Numbered from the stretch's first letter, positions 36,701 through 51,566 are shown. The stretch is DNA of 64,000 nucleotides from Rhea pennata (GCF_028389875.1 NC_084665.1:119740602-119804601), one strand, 5' to 3'. Made by a program: numbers and translations. The notes: a model not told the origin generated them from the sequence alone.

Positions 36701-39700
36701 TTCAATCACTCTTATCAGTGGATCCACTTCCAGGCGTATTTACTGGGGAAGTGAGGTCAGCTCTTTGCTGTACAAGGCGATTGGCTGTAATCTAGCGAAG
36801 GAAACCCTTACCATTTGTGTGTGATTGTTTGTTTGTTAGTTTGTTTTAGATAAAATTGTTTGAGTTTAGCCAAAAAAACCTGTGCTTAGCTTGTCCAGAT
36901 TGTTTGCTTTGCTAAAAGGTTGCAGTCCAACTCCTGCAAAGCAATAATTAGAGAGCTTTGCTTTTTTTTTTTGCATTTAAGTGTTCCCGGAGCAGTGGCT
37001 GCTCTGCAGGAGGAGAGGGAGCAAATGATATATGTTTTGCTTCTTTTTAATCTGTTGTCCAGCGTCACCGCTATTCCAACGATGGGCCTCCTGACTCTGT
37101 TCATTGTTTTTAAATTAACTGAAAAAATATTGCTTTTGAAGGGTGAAAGCATGAAGAATTACAGGCAGCCTGATCAGCTTTGCTACATCCTTTAACGTCC
37201 TACTGCTTGCTAGTGGTCCTAAATCATTAATTCGGAGAGACTAGCCATTTTGGAGGACGTGTGCATTGTGCACTGCACATACTAAAGGAACCTGGAGGAT
37301 TTTCTTTCCTTTGTCTCTTTCCATTTGGCTCTTTTGCAAGTGGTGCCTCTACTGACATCCACTGGTAGCTACAGGACAGCTGCAGGCCTGCAAACCGCTC
37401 GTAACCCACCCGTGCTAATCCTGTCTCCTGCGCCAAGTCATTGATTTAGTACCGTGCTGGATGTCAGCTCGAATGTAAGGTCAAAATAATGTAATCCTTC
37501 CAGTTTCTCCCCCTTTCCCAGAGGAATGGCCCCCTTCCCCTTCCATGGTGGTAAATAAATTCAAGAGATGAAAACCTGCTAGCAATTTCTTTGGCTGCAG
37601 CTCACCAATTAGCAACACAGAAAATCAAACCACAGTTTCCTAGGTGTAGTGGGAATTTATAGGGAATGAGAGCTACCAGGAGTATGAGCTTGTATGTTAC
37701 TCATTATATATTTTTTGTTTAAAAATGCAATAAATTAAGATTTAGTGATCAAGTGTGCAGGAATGAGGATTAGAGACCAGCTGGGAAGAGCTGAGGACTC
37801 TTTGCTGCACGCACTGTGCCACTGACTCTTTCTAGTCAATAATCCCAGAGCCTCTCTTGTCCCTAGATACTGCAGGTAGGGCAGTATGAAATGAGTGTGA
37901 AGATAATTAAGAATACCCCTGTTACTGTTAGCTGCTTCTGGTGCTGTGCAACTCTCTCCAGATGATAGTGTTGGCATGTCTACAGTATAATAAAATTCTT
38001 GGACGTGTGGAACTTTGGGTTGGGTCCCTGCGAATTTGCGTGGCTTTGCCTGAAGGAAACGGAGCAGAGATCTGTTGCAGAAGCTGTGAGACTTACTGGG
38101 TAAATTAGGAGCCATTACAGGGTTCTTGTTAAAGTTTGGCTGAGAATATAATTTTGCTATACACTTTCAGCCAGTTGTTTGTGCACAGCCTTAGCTATCT
38201 GTAAGTTTGTTTGGTAGCAGTGAAGTAATATCAACCCATACAATTACCTGTAATCCGTCTTCATAATTTATGGGCCTTTTTTTTTGGTTTTGTTTATTTG
38301 CTATCTGATTGGTCACCTTAGTCAGATGTTACTATTTCTCCTTCTTGATCTGATAAATGTAATTCCTAAGGAGGGCTGATAAGGAACAGGAAGCCACAGA
38401 CCAAGCCTTTTACTTTCTAGGGAAGAGCAGCAGCTATTTTAAGAGGTAGGAAAGTATAGCAGAAATCATTAAGGCTTTTCCTTCTGGGATCATGACATCC
38501 GTGCCGACCTCAGTCACCATTATCAGAGCACAGAAAAGAATTTTCTTGTTAAGGCTCAGGAAAACATATTGTCAATACATTTTTGATTCCAAATTTTAAA
38601 ATTTACCTTATTCTTCCACCAAAACTAAGGACCCTCAGCACCAAGGCCTAGCATTGAAGGACAAGGACTAGACTAGGATCTGGTTAGTATTTCCTAGCAG
38701 TTCTGATCACTATTTTTAACCTGCTATTTTAAAGTCCTAGTATTTCTAGAACCTGGTAAAATTACCAGTGAGGGTAGCTGATAAACAGCTGGGTTGCTGG
38801 AAGCAGCAGCTACCTTGACAAGTTAGAAGGTACCTTCGCATAACGATACTGCAGTCAGGCAGTCACTATTAATGCAGCCTGTGTTTGCAGGCTTTGCCGG
38901 GTTCAAAAAAACCATTTTGGGCCTGAAGAAAAAGCAAATGGGTAGCTGCGAAGGCTGTAAGGATGCTTGAAGGTGATCATCACATCGTTGCTCTCTCTGC
39001 AGATGTGCATTGCTATCCCTTTCAGGAAGTGTCAGCTGGGAAAGCATCTTTATTTTTTCCCAGTGGTGGACATCTAAACAGGGGAGCTCAAAGGCTCTCT
39101 CATAGCTAGTCATAAACATTTTTTCCTGAATTATTGTCATTTCAGTTGACCAGAGCCAATTCTAAGGCAAAGGGACCATCTTTCAGGGCAGCTGGAATGG
39201 CAGACGACTGTGGCTCCATGGCTCTGGTTATGCCGAGCCCTCGGGGAGGCAGGCTTGCTGCTGCGGTCCCTGTGGGTGGCCATGGAAGCCTACCTACTTG
39301 GGGCTACTGCTGGAAAGACATTCATGAGGAAGGATTATCACTATTATGAGCACTGTTGCCCAAGCTCTCTCCTTCTGAGCTGCTCCTGGTAGGTCACAGT
39401 GCTGCAGCCCCTCTGGCCCCAGCTGGGTTGCCCCTCTATCCCTCCATCCTTGGAGGCTGCAGTTTCCAAATTGTGACTTTTTTTTTCTTTCTTTTCTTTT
39501 CTTTTTTTTTTTTTCCAAGAAGCCACAAGCCAGTTCTGCAGCAGATGAACAATACGTTTTGTCCACCACGGTGTGGAAAAAAGCCTTCTGTTCCTCAACT
39601 TCTTTAGGATCTATGTTTATTAAAAGCACAAATGATATATCTCTAAGAAAGTGAAGCTGAATGGATAAATGGAGGAATTTCCAGGGAGACAGAGTGTCAT

Positions 39701-40110
39701 CCAAGCACATTGTTAGTAAAACCTAACTTTATTCAGCTCAATCTTTGGGCTCTCTACAAGCTGTTTGCTGTTATTTACCATTGAACACATGCATCTGTTC
39801 CTTCTAAGCTATAAATAGTTTTAAAACACCCCAGAAAAATCACTTAGTATGTTTCAACTACTTTTTAAATAAAATCTATAAATTCTCTATGAATGAAACT
39901 TGAGGGGAAAAACCAAGCATACCTACTTTATTACCCAATCTTTGGTGTGCATATCATATTTATTAAGGTGCCCGCAGCCCAACATCATAAGAATAAGTGT
40001 TAGCATTTTCTCCTGGACCCCAAACAGTATTTAAATTGGAAGTTAAAATGTCAAAGCAGAGAGATCTGAGTGTGCCTTTTCCTTATGGAAAGTTCAATGC
40101 TTGGGAGTTC
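33798..40110. other. Unique DNA
   Basis: A T-rich simple tract lies at 39,478-39,514. Slightly GC-richer sequence at 39,170-39,330 has an open frame but no recognised protein. No repeats or RNA genes were seen. Confidence 0.5.
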
Positions 40111-40435
40111 TTAATCAAGATTGTCAGACATTTCCTGCTCATTTTCAGCCACCAACGGCAGGCATAGGTGACTCCCTCCTTGCTGTCGAGGGGCGGACAG
40201 AGCAGTACTGTGTGATCTGTTGCCCACTGAGCCACCTGCAAGTCGTTTCGCTCCAGCTGTGGTAGACCTCATGCAGAAACACAGTCTCGAAAGAGCTGGC
40301 TCCTGGCCAACAACACTGTTAGGGGTTTTTAGCTTAATTCTTTCACTGACCTCCTCCTGAGGAGCATAATTCATTAAGTACAGTATCATAAAGGCCATGG
40401 CGATTAGAAACAGAAAACACTGCCACCAGTGTAGC
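40111..40435 (-). other. Candidate exon encoding a membrane anchor
   Basis: On the minus strand a CTCCTTTACAG acceptor-like sequence (ending at plus-strand 40,436) is followed by a frame open for 108 codons to TAA at 40,111. It begins LHWWQCFLFLIAMAFMILYL, a hydrophobic run of about 20 residues after W/H, then a polar tail with NYAPQEEVSER. This is how a type II signal-anchor protein such as a Golgi transferase begins. A possible internal donor (GGAG|GTCAGTG) would end the exon early, after LMNYAPQEE. No enzyme family motif is visible and I cannot name the gene, so it may be chance. Confidence 0.28.
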
Positions 40436-43400
40436 CTGTAAAGGAGGGATCGGCAATACAGTGTACGTATATAAAGTTCATGTTAGTTTATTCTGATATT
40501 AAGAGCTGAGAAGGAAATGTCTCCAGCTTTGCTTGCTTAGGATCTCTAGGTATAAGTTTAAATGGATAATATTTAGTCTGTGCTACTGTAAATCCCAGTG
40601 TGGGGCACAGCAGGCTGTCCAAAACGATCATGCTCCTAGGCAAGGATGTGTGGCAAGGATAAGGGTCATGAGTCAGAGCAGTCCGCAGAGTCCTATGCTG
40701 TGGATGGAAATGCAAAACCTCACATCAGCTCACAGCACCTCTCCTTAAAGGGGAAAGGATGAGAGATAGGATACACAGGGTTAAGCACACTTAAAGTCCA
40801 TTTTGTCAGGCTCTGATCCAGAAAAAGTTACGTTTAAACATACGTGTCGTTCTGTCATCCTATGGCTGGCATATCAGGTAGCTCAGGGTTATGGCTGCCA
40901 AGCAAAGACTCTTAGGAATGACTGTCCTGAGACTTTCTGAAGGAAAAAGGCACATGGAAAACCTTTGTTGATTGATCAGTCTAATTGTAAGCATGTAAAT
41001 TCTTTACTACCTTAAAGCTCCACACTGGGCGAAATACAACTATCATTAGCTCTCCATATATTTGGATTAGACATGTAGCCAAATGGAGAAATTTTGTTCG
41101 TTTTCAGAGTCCGAGGACGTGTATAGCTATTATTAGGAAAGGCAGAGCTACAGAGCCTCCCATGCAAAAGCTGAAGGAGCATGAAGTTTCAGTTACGTGC
41201 TCACGGTTGCTTTTCGTTGTCTAACGGTTGAACAAAAAAGAAAAGAAAGACCAATATTATTGATGAGAGTCATGTGCATTTTATGACCATTATATGTTTC
41301 ATCACACCCATCCTACTTCCTCTTCCCTGGTCTTTGGTTTCTCTGTTGAATTCATTTTGAAGAATGAATCTATTGCTTCTCCCTGGAGCTCTCTATTCTT
41401 CTTCAGCCTTCTTAGGCTCCTCCATTGAAGCAAAATGTTTTCCTCACCTTTTAGTGTAGGGATAAACAGCAATGTATTGTGTGAGTGTAATTCAGATTCC
41501 ATGAGTGACTCATAAACACTGATGGTAAAGTATGGCTGGTTTTGGTAATATAAACACTGAATTTGCACAAAGCTCACATCTTCACATACAAATAAGATCA
41601 TGTGAGTGTGCAAAATTTGGATTAAACTAAACAGTTTTCAGAAAGGCTGCATTAGAACCTGTAATGTGTGTTTATTCCAGACATATTTTTTCAGTTCCTA
41701 CAACTATGTTAGTTGGTTTTATTCTGAGCTGAGGTTTTAGTGGGTCTTTTCAAATTTATGGGAGATATAACCAGAAGAGGAGAATGAGAACCTGACACTT
41801 GTTGTAACAAATACTGCAGTAAACACTGCTCCATCAATCTGTCTGCCTTTCTTCTGTTTCAACACACTGTTATTCTCTATATATGTGATACAGGTTACCT
41901 CCATTTAGAATTTGGTGAGTACTTGAAGATCAGATCATTTTTTACTTGGAATGACAATTTTTTTTTAATGTGCAACATAAAACATTCATAATTTAATACA
42001 TATCCAGCATTTCTGGATATGGTTTCCCAATTAAGTGGCCATATATACATTCATTTGAAAACTGTTTCAGACATAGAACTTGCTTACTTTATTGGCAGCA
42101 GTATAGAATTACACAGATATCAATCACCTGTAGCAACTGAAGCTCATAGCCTCTCCTCGTTATTGAAACACATCACAGTACAGCACGGTGAGGGCTGGAT
42201 CATGCCTTGTATATCATTAAGAGTGAAGTGTTGAGGGACAACACTGTAACCATGACCACCTAGGGCTTTCCCAATCAATGCACACTTTCTTCGGTGCTAT
42301 GTCGTCCTTGAAGAAAAGCCAACGTGCTCCTCTTCCTTTTCTGAGTAGTTTCCTCTGGACGTTTAGGTGAGTATAGTGACACGGACCAACTTTCTACCCA
42401 ATCAGTTCAATTACCTCATATTCATTGGAAAGGAAGGCCATGAGAAAGGAGTCAATCAGTTCTCCCTGAACTTTTGGTCAAGTCAAGTTGGGACTTTGGT
42501 CAAGCCATGGCCTCAAGTAATAGATTTTCCACACTTGATTTCTTGCTGTTGGACACTTAGGGCCAGATCCACAAAGGGCCAGATCCAGAAAAGGATGGAG
42601 TTCTTACAGAACCTTATGCTGTGATACTTCAAAGTAGTATTTGTGACTAGGAATATTCTTGGAGCAGTATATTCAAAATACTGGGGTGTATGCCAGAGTT
42701 CCTGAAATATGTGATCCGGGTGGCAGGCAGCTCAGAGTGAGATTCACAAAAGGCACCTCTTTAAGTAGGAAGATAAAAAACACTGAAAGAAAAAATGTTC
42801 CCTGAGATTATGTCTCTTACTTGTTTCAGGATTGCAGTTGGATGATGCTGTGAAGGAGATTCAATGCCTGAAATCCCTCTTGGTTATCTGTTCCAATTCC
42901 GGAAGATGCTAAACACCAGGTATATTAGACCTTATCATAGATTGTATTTTGTTTTTTTTATTAGTGGCATTCGTATATCACTTATCCGAAACTCTTAAAT
43001 TGGAATAATGATCGGTGTAGCCATCTCTGATTCACGCAATTCCAGGGAGCGACTGAGCAGGCATCCCATCTGAACTGCCCTCTAGGGCTATATACACCAG
43101 CAAACTAAACAATGCCAAGGATTGCTCTCTGGCCTTTAGGCCAGCTGACGCTCTTTGATAATATCCATATTATTAAACTCTCTTACTCACCAACATAGGA
43201 TAGCTACGTCCAAACTGCCTGTGGCAAAAGGTCCTTAGCTTGTGATAATTCCCAAATTATGCCTGGGAATTGTGTGGAGAGTACAAGTTGATCTCGGTCA
43301 GAAATGCTCCACAGACAAGCAATATAATAATTTGGATGATCAAGCTGCTGTGCCCATGTTCATGCCCTGGCTCCATGAAGAGAAGTAGCCTAGAGGCACT

Positions 43401-43940
43401 TCTTTCTCTCCTTTGACTTTAGGGTGACTCCAGGGTGACTAGGATCCTTCCTTAGGCTGTGTGCACAAAGTCAGTGAGATATATATGGGGCCTAAGCCAT
43501 TTCCAAAACTATCATTTGGACAGGAGGGACTGCATTATACAAACGTTAATGATGATCACTTCGATCACTATAGGACAGAACTATCATGTCTGCACATCAA
43601 CTGTCTCTATATCCGGACATATTTAAGCTTTTCTGTTAGCAATTCAAACACATCTGGAAGTCCTATTAGCATAAAAGAAAAGCCATGTTAATATGAAAAA
43701 AAAAAAAAAAAGGTATCACTTTCATGTGGGAGACACATCTCTGATATCTTTATACTCTGTTTTGTTAGCCATTCCACTCTTGTTGGTGATAGCTGAAAGT
43801 CTGGAAAACAAGTAACACAGTTTGAAAGACACTCATCTCCTATTCCTTTCTTTCAGGTCATTTCCCTCTTTCTCTTGTTTCTTGTACCACATATTTATAT
43901 AGTGGCTGGATGATTTTTCTTTTTTTTTACCCAAATGTAG
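40436..43940. other. Mostly unique DNA
   Basis: At 42,561-42,597 GGGCCAGATCCA occurs twice in tandem; this word is common in the ends of an old amniote repeat. An A15 run lies at 43,697-43,711. Nothing else is supported. Confidence 0.45.
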
Positions 43941-43973
43941 CTTAATATTGTTTGGAAGCTGATCTGTAAAAAG
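43941..43973 (+). other. Candidate 33-nt microexon
   Basis: A T-rich tract followed by ACCCAAATGTAG precedes 33 nt that end AAAAAG next to GTAAGTG, a near-ideal donor. One frame is open for 11 codons (LNIVWKLICKK). No flanking exon was recognised; such matches also occur by chance. Confidence 0.18.
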
Positions 43974-46900
43974 GTAAGTGGATAGTGGAAAGCTCTGCAA
44001 AGTTCATAATATCTGCTGTGGAAGGGCACCTTCTGGCCAGAGGCAATCTGACATCTGACATGACATTTGCAGTTCCACTGGGTTTGATAGCAGTGTCTGT
44101 GGATCTGATATTTTCTTCATCACCTATGACATTACCTATACTTACTTCTTGTGGGTATTGCTATTGGGTGTTGCTCTATTTTCTCCCACAAATCCAAAAA
44201 GCAAATACAGATACAGGATCAGAAACCGGGTCCTGAGTTTATATTAAGATCTGCAAGGACAGGATCTGGAGCACACCAGAGAGTCAACCTTTCCCTTTTC
44301 TTTCATTTTTGTTCTATTGTTATCTGAACTTGGACCTTATAGACATTGCAACGGGTTTATTTCAAAGTAAGAAGGAATACCCGTGTGTTGAAGTGAATTG
44401 AATTTTGCCCTCATTTTTGCTAGAATTATCAGTCTTTTATCCAACCATTAGCTGGATCTCATCCCAGGAGAGCAGGAAGAGTTAACCCTTCACTGGTCAC
44501 TAGGACCACTTAAGAAGTCATTTCCTATGGTAACAACGCAAAGCATATGCTGCTTGTTAATACAGTTGGGCAATGAACTAGCAAGGTGGTTTTAAAGTCT
44601 TTCAGTGCCGCACGGGGCACTGGCTGAGCTGCAGTAAGGATATGCACCCCTGCACCGCTCTGAAGCACATTTGTCCGCTGCTTCATTACTGTATGTGTCT
44701 GAGTTAGTGTCTTCATTAAAATGATAAGTTTCTCTAAAAGCTGCAAATGACAAGTGACCTTATAATGTAACGTGGTCCCGCTTAGTCTGCAGGAAAGTAT
44801 TAAATGTCAGGACTTATAATTGTAAGGATTTGATATTTATGAAGGTCAGTTCAAGTGTGAGTAATATAACATAATATTACATTTAAACTAAGATCTGTGT
44901 TCATAGGAACCTTTTAAAAACAGCCAGCTGCCACTGCTGAAATAGTGCAATGATAGATGATGATTTTTTTAGACTTAACACATATTGTGAATTTGCAGCT
45001 CATGTAGGGTTTGTATTAAAAACTGACAGGATATTTTAATTTAAAGAGAGGTTAGATTATTAAAGTTGGCAAACAGCCAGAAGTATATCAATGTTAAAAA
45101 ATGTCCATTTGCTTGACTTTTGCTCTCCTTTGTTTTTATTGGTAAAATACATTAAAAAATCCTCCTGAATTGTTGTTCCTAATATATTTAATATTGTTCA
45201 TTCAAAAAAGTGTCACATTTTGCCTTTACGTGAGGTTTGACATTGCAAGCCAGAATGTAAAAAAAACCCTTTTCAATGAAAAAGGGAAAATAAACTCCAT
45301 TCCACAGATTTTATATCTCATCAAAATTAGATTTATTCATGTCAAATTTAAGTTTATTCAGGTCGATTCACTGTTTCAAATGATGTGGAAGTGAAAGACT
45401 TGAAGTCTCTATTTCTACTGCGCATTTCTTGAGAAGAAAATCTCTTGGGGAGATTCTCTTCCCCTAGGAGCTGGTGTCCACATCCTCAGAAGTTATAGAA
45501 ATGAAAATATAGAACATTTCATATAAACTTTGTCTTGATGGATACAGAATGTCCACAGTTATCCTGTAAGCATAAAGCTTCACTGGATGCTCAACACCTT
45601 TCAGCACCTGGCAGTATTATGCTCTAATTATTATTATAATTAATAATAAGTATTATTATGTTTGTAGCTTGCTTCTTTCTATAAATAAAACATCTCATAG
45701 GTAATGCACAGCATAAAAAACCTGTGGCTATTTTCTGTTCTCTAAAGTGCGTTTGTGTTTTTGTGCTGAGTTACCATGGAAGGAACATGCCTAATCAGTA
45801 AGTAGGTGTCTCGTCTATCAGTTAAATATGACCATTGCATCCACTCAGACCAGTAGGCTTTGCAGAGCAAAGGGTTTTACTGTCAAGGAGCCTGCCTCTG
45901 TCCTTGTACATGGGCATCAGAAGCCCTAAAAGAAAAAAAGTAAAATAAAAATAAAAGGTAAGATCTTTAGGGATTCATAACACAAGTATTGCAAGCAAAG
46001 ACATACAAGTTTTTTAGTTACAGAGAAAGAAAAAGTTATAAAAATGAAGAAAAGTTTGGAGCTAGGCCACGTATGGCTGTAGATTTATGCATAGGAATAC
46101 AGTATATTCTTTGAGGAGGAGCAAGTGATGTACATCTGGCTCTTTAAATTTCCATTTCGCTCAAGTACCTGTCAAATCATGTAGATACCTAGGACAGGAT
46201 TCATATTGTCAACATAAGTATCTATAACGCAGAGAAGCCTGAACACGTCATCAAAACTCCCTACTGGGAGTAGTCAGTGGAGAGAAACAGAGACTTTTAG
46301 TATGCAGTTACCAAAATAGTCCTCTAAGATAGGTTAAGAATCACTCTCTGAAAGAGTCTTACTTCTCTTCCTTGTCTATAAGGCAGCTTAAGATGACTAT
46401 TTCAGATGTAGATATAGTTACCTGTACTCTTTCTATAGGCTAGGTAAAGAAATAAGCATGGTCAGAGGTAATGTCGGTATCTAAGCTGGGTGGGATAAGT
46501 GTTCTTAATGGGTGACAGTTACTCTGGGGTCCAGCTTCCTCCTGTCTAATTTAGGGCATGAAATGGTGTTTTCTGGAGCTTCTACTGCTACCTAGGAGGT
46601 GCCATGAGGATGATATTCCCTTTTAAAACCTCATTGAAGCCTCCATCCTGCAATCACAACAAGATGAAGGAGCACAAAAACAGAATATAGGAGATAAGGT
46701 AGTTTTAGTATCACACAAACTTGCACGTAATGCATAGGGAAGAATCTCTTGTCCCAGGTACCCTAATTTCTGTTCATGCTGTATGGTAGATTTTTTCAAG
46801 TAATCTGCATTCATTACACAGTTAAAGAGGGAAGATAAAGCACTGCTTTACATGTGTTACAGAATTCTTAAAACATCTCCAAATCTCTCTTACAGAGAGA

Positions 46901-49900
46901 TACTTGAATCCAGGAGATTTATGAATATTCAAGCAGGATTATTATTATTGATATCAGATTTGTCTTTAGACTTTGGAAATCCACTTCAATCTTTCTTTTC
47001 CCAAAGGATATATGCTTCAGCCATCGGTGAATCCAAATCTTTGTGAAATAATTCAGATCGTATACTCTCTTTGACATATGTGCCCCCTAACAATCCTAAA
47101 TTGATTCAGTCTACTCCATCTACCTCTTCTTCCTTCAGACTCACCTCTGTTACATATGTAGCATCTTCCTCTCGTAGCTCAGAAGAGTTACAGTTCCTTT
47201 CTCTAGGGACCACTACAGGGTGCAAAAGGAGATGGGAGGAAAAAAAGAGCTTTCCTGTGCTACAGCAGGAAAAGCAGTGTCTTTTTTGGCTTCTGGACCC
47301 TGTCTTTCCTCTTCCTCCCTACTTTCGCTACCCCTGAAAGAGCCAGCATCACCTCCTGAGGAGTCAGAGAAGTCTGCATGCCTGCAGCAGCCCTAAGCCA
47401 CTCTTGCTCTAAGAGGTGAGCTAGGGGAAAGAGCAGCCCATCAGTGAAGCTTTCTCTTCCCCCTACTCCAGGCAGAGTTAAAGTGTGTGTTAAAGTGAGC
47501 TGGTTGGTATTTTGGAATGGAATTAGTATTTCCCATGCTGGTGACCCACTGCAGCCTATGCACTGAAAAAGAAACAGCTCATAGGAGCCCAAAGAATATG
47601 TGAAAAATACACACCATGTGGGAAAGTTATCAATGCACATATTCTACCTGAGAACAAGACTGAAAGGAAGGGAAAATGATATCTTATGTGATTCACAAAT
47701 TTATTTAGAATGAATGGGCTCAGTTTACTGCAGGATCTAAAGTGTACTCTCCCTGTCTACTAATGGGGTCATTGGAAAGATAATTATAGTAGCTGTGTAG
47801 AGGAAGATGCAAACAGGAGGCAGAACAACAGTGAGGCAGCTGGACGGTGTAAAAGTATTGACTAGATGGTATGACGTGGGGTGAAGAAATGAGGTGGGGC
47901 CTTAAAAACTGAAAGGGAGAAGTTCACACGAAGCATTGCAGAAGATAAACAGAACCATAGAGGTGGTAGGAAAGAAGGGTTTCACGGTGCTCCTAAACAG
48001 TGCAAAGAGGAACTTCTGATAAAGAAAAATAGCAATTCCCCTTTTAAAAATGAAGTTCACTTGCAGTAAAGGGTGCTCAAATGCATTCCCCACCAGTGCA
48101 ATGACAAATTGCTTAGCCAGTTACTAGCATAACTGCACGCAGAAGGAAGAGTAGAAGGAGAGTGTGATTCCATGGAAGAAAATTCAGATGAGTCCTATTT
48201 TCGTAGGAGGGACATAGGTGAAATTAACTTTCAGAAAATGAGTGCAAACATAAAATATGTAGCATTGCTTCCAAAAAATGATGGACCTACATGTGTTTCA
48301 GAGATGGAGGCATTATGCATCTTAGGCATTGGAAGTGTATTTTGTCAATTATAAATCTATGGATGAAATAAAGGTATGTTTCATTTGTGCAGACAGTGGG
48401 TACATAGGAGTTTGTGCTGGAAGTGAACAGAGCATAGTAGCATGTGGGACCAGAATGTGCATGCATTCATTGGGTGCAGTTCTGAATACATGGTGTGTAA
48501 GTGTTTTCAGTGCTATTGTCTTATTAAAAAGTAATTTCACTGATTTTCAGTGACTACAATGATAAGAAAGATATGTTAGCAAGTTTAACTATAATCTGAA
48601 TGAAGTTATGTAAGTAACTGTATAATGGCAATTTAGATTAAAATGGCTATTTTATGCTAACAGACTGGGGTTAAGAGCACAGTTGCTTTATAGATGTTTG
48701 CTTTCTATGTTCTATAGGATTAAAATGGGTTATAAAAACATTGTTCAGCCCAGTGCTCCAGCTCCAGCACCATTCACTTTGACTGCAGATGAACATGATG
48801 AGGTGAAGGGCTAGCTCTGATGTATGGGAAAGAAATGAAGCATTTCCTTCTGCAAGGACCATGTGTTGTCTTTCATAGGAGAGTGTACATGCTTTTTTTT
48901 TTTTTCCTTTTGATCTTTATACAGTATTCTTTCTGTACTGTTGAACTACACCAAATGTGTCTTTGAGAGTTAGGCAAACAAACGTCAACCTTTTGCCAAC
49001 TGGTGTGATTTTTTTTTTTAAAAAAAGGATTTTTAAAAACCAATTTCAACTGCTTTTCTGTCAGACAATGATTGTATAATTGAAAGACATCCAGTTGATA
49101 AAAAAGAACATATTTTTTACTGGCAGCACAGTAACATGAGTTCAAAGACTGTATTTGCCAAGACTGCATAACTCTGTAATGGCCGGCATACTTTTACAAG
49201 TGTTCAGTGGTATTACTGACAGAAAGAACGCTTTGGTCCAAGACAGATGTAAAATACTTCATTTAACAAATATTTACTCCACAATTATCTGAAAATGTAG
49301 AAAGTACAACCTGACATGTTTGAATATCTAAAGAACCTGTTTATGGGGTATTCTATTATTGTTCCTACATAATAATCCAAAAAATAGAGTTGCAGGGGAG
49401 GTTGGATGATTTAGGATATTGGTAATGGGATACAAAGCCTTTCACATCTTGGTCAGCAGTTCAAATCTGGCTTAGGTTGGTAGTAACTCAAAATGATTGC
49501 TGGACTATGTGACTAGGGTTGATAGTAGGTTGATGCTTTCTAGCTTTCAGACTCCGCCACCATAATGATTAAATTGGCATGATGACCAAAGAACATTGTC
49601 ACTTTTGCAGGAATTAGTGCCACCAAGAAGCATGCAGATGCTGCAAAGGTATAGGAGCCCAGCACCACCTTCAGAGACCAGTACAATTGTTTTCATTTTG
49701 CAGTCTCCAGGAAATGCCACAGGTGTCAAAAGTTTGCTCCTAACTCTTCAGTGATGGAGATAGGAAATGCTTCTGTACCTTGAAGATCACTAAATCCCAA
49801 CAAGGAAGTAGTAGGAAATTATTATGGAAGTATTATGTCATCATTATTTGTCATTGCAGTGGCTATGTTAATGGAGAACTGTGGCATAATTATCAGCAGA

Positions 49901-51522
49901 TAACTGGAAGCAAGACTATCGAAAGTGTGGGAGTTTATCTGAATTTCTGAGGTGTTTTGAGTTTGGGAAACAACAGTTTTGGCCAAAGGTGTGGACCTAT
50001 AAATGATTTTAGAAATGAAAGCGAAAGTAGTTGTATAGTTAAGGTCTTTCAAGGGTGAAAGTGGCATTTATGCCCACTACTGATGCTTTGTGGCTACATC
50101 TTTAACTAGGAAAGGAAACAAAGCAAGTGCCCATTTCTGGCATAGTCTAGCTTACATCAGTGCTCTTAAACTCTCTTTTTTCCAAAGCAGGGCATCATAG
50201 TAAAACTACTTAGAGGCAATAGTCCCTGAATCATGTTAGCTCTCAAAGTGTGTTTGGGAGGAGTGCTAGCTGATCTGGACCAAGACTATTCCAGGGACCA
50301 TTCTAGCAGACAATCAATTTCTAGTCCTAGGCACCTGCCCTGGCACCGTTAAGTCTGGTAGTATAAAGAATGTGATGTGACCTTAGCTAAAAAATTTCAT
50401 CTTCCTTGTTTCAGATAAATATCTCTGAAAGGGAAATAGGTGCCATTTAATTTACTGCGTATATAGAGTTAAGTTTTTAAGATCATGATTGCCAATTGTT
50501 TGAACACCATATCTGATAAATGGAAATAATTTTGATCAGTATGTCTAGGCCTGGTATACAAATAATTATATGTGAATTGAGACTCAACACTCATACTTTG
50601 TTATTTCTTGTTTTGATGGCATTTTTCTGCTTCTGTCTCTCACGTGCTAATGTTTACACACTGTAACTAACGAATTCCAAAATGTCAAGGAATTTGCTTA
50701 GTATTAATAGACAGTATGTTATGGATTTCAGGTAAAACAGCCAAGTAATGAGCATTTTATTTCCTTGCTGTCTTTGCCTAAAAGTTGTGGGAGAGAAAGA
50801 AAAGACTCTAATATTTTTTTTTCTCAATTTCTAGTGAACGGTGTGCTTCCTAGCAATGATTGATGACCATGCATTTTAAGACGTTTTTTAAAAATATGCA
50901 TACCATAGTAGGTGGTTACGTAAGCTACAGATGTTTAAAGCAAGATTTAAACACAGAAGTCTGGATCCAGGTAACCTAATTAAGGTGCCTGAGTTAGGAT
51001 CGCTGCCACACTATGTTCCTTTTCTAATTATGGGAGAAATAGGCACCACCACAAGTAATTCACTCCACTTCAGCATCTGAATTGCTCCCTCTGGCCTGAG
51101 TTACTTTCTGGAGATACCAGTCCTGCATTGACTCAGAGGGGAAGCCAAAAACTAGGGTGCTTCAGTAAGTGGCAAGAAACCATGCCACTGCGACCAAGGC
51201 TTTTAGATAACTAATTACATATTAAGGGCCCATTTTTGATATTTTAGAGGAAGAGTTTCTTTGCTCTTGTAGAGTGTTTCAAACAAGGTATGGGTCACTG
51301 TTGAAAACTTGACTTATGCTTTTATCTAAAACACTATATGAATCCCAGCAAAGTTCATTTAAACAAATGATAGAGACAACAGTTACGGGCAGCTGCCCAA
51401 TAAAAGACAGAGTAATGCTCTTCTCCATCCTGGAGGTTGGGAGCGAAGAGAGGTCAGGTCATCAGCCAGACCTCTGCCCTGGACATCTCTTGGCACAATA
51501 ATCAGCACTACTTTTTAATTTG

Positions 51523-51525
<3 letters not shown>

Positions 51526-51558
<33 letters not shown>
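51526..51558 (+). repeat. (A)33 homopolymer with A/G-rich tail
   Basis: Thirty-three As followed by about 35 bases of A/G-rich sequence. No retrocopied gene body was recognised upstream. Confidence 0.93.

Positions 51559-51566
<8 letters not shown>

Noticed and set aside
49450..49490. CAGTTCAAATCTGGC resembling a tRNA/SINE B box
   Set aside because: No A box or acceptor stem upstream at tRNA spacing; perhaps an old SINE but not supportable.
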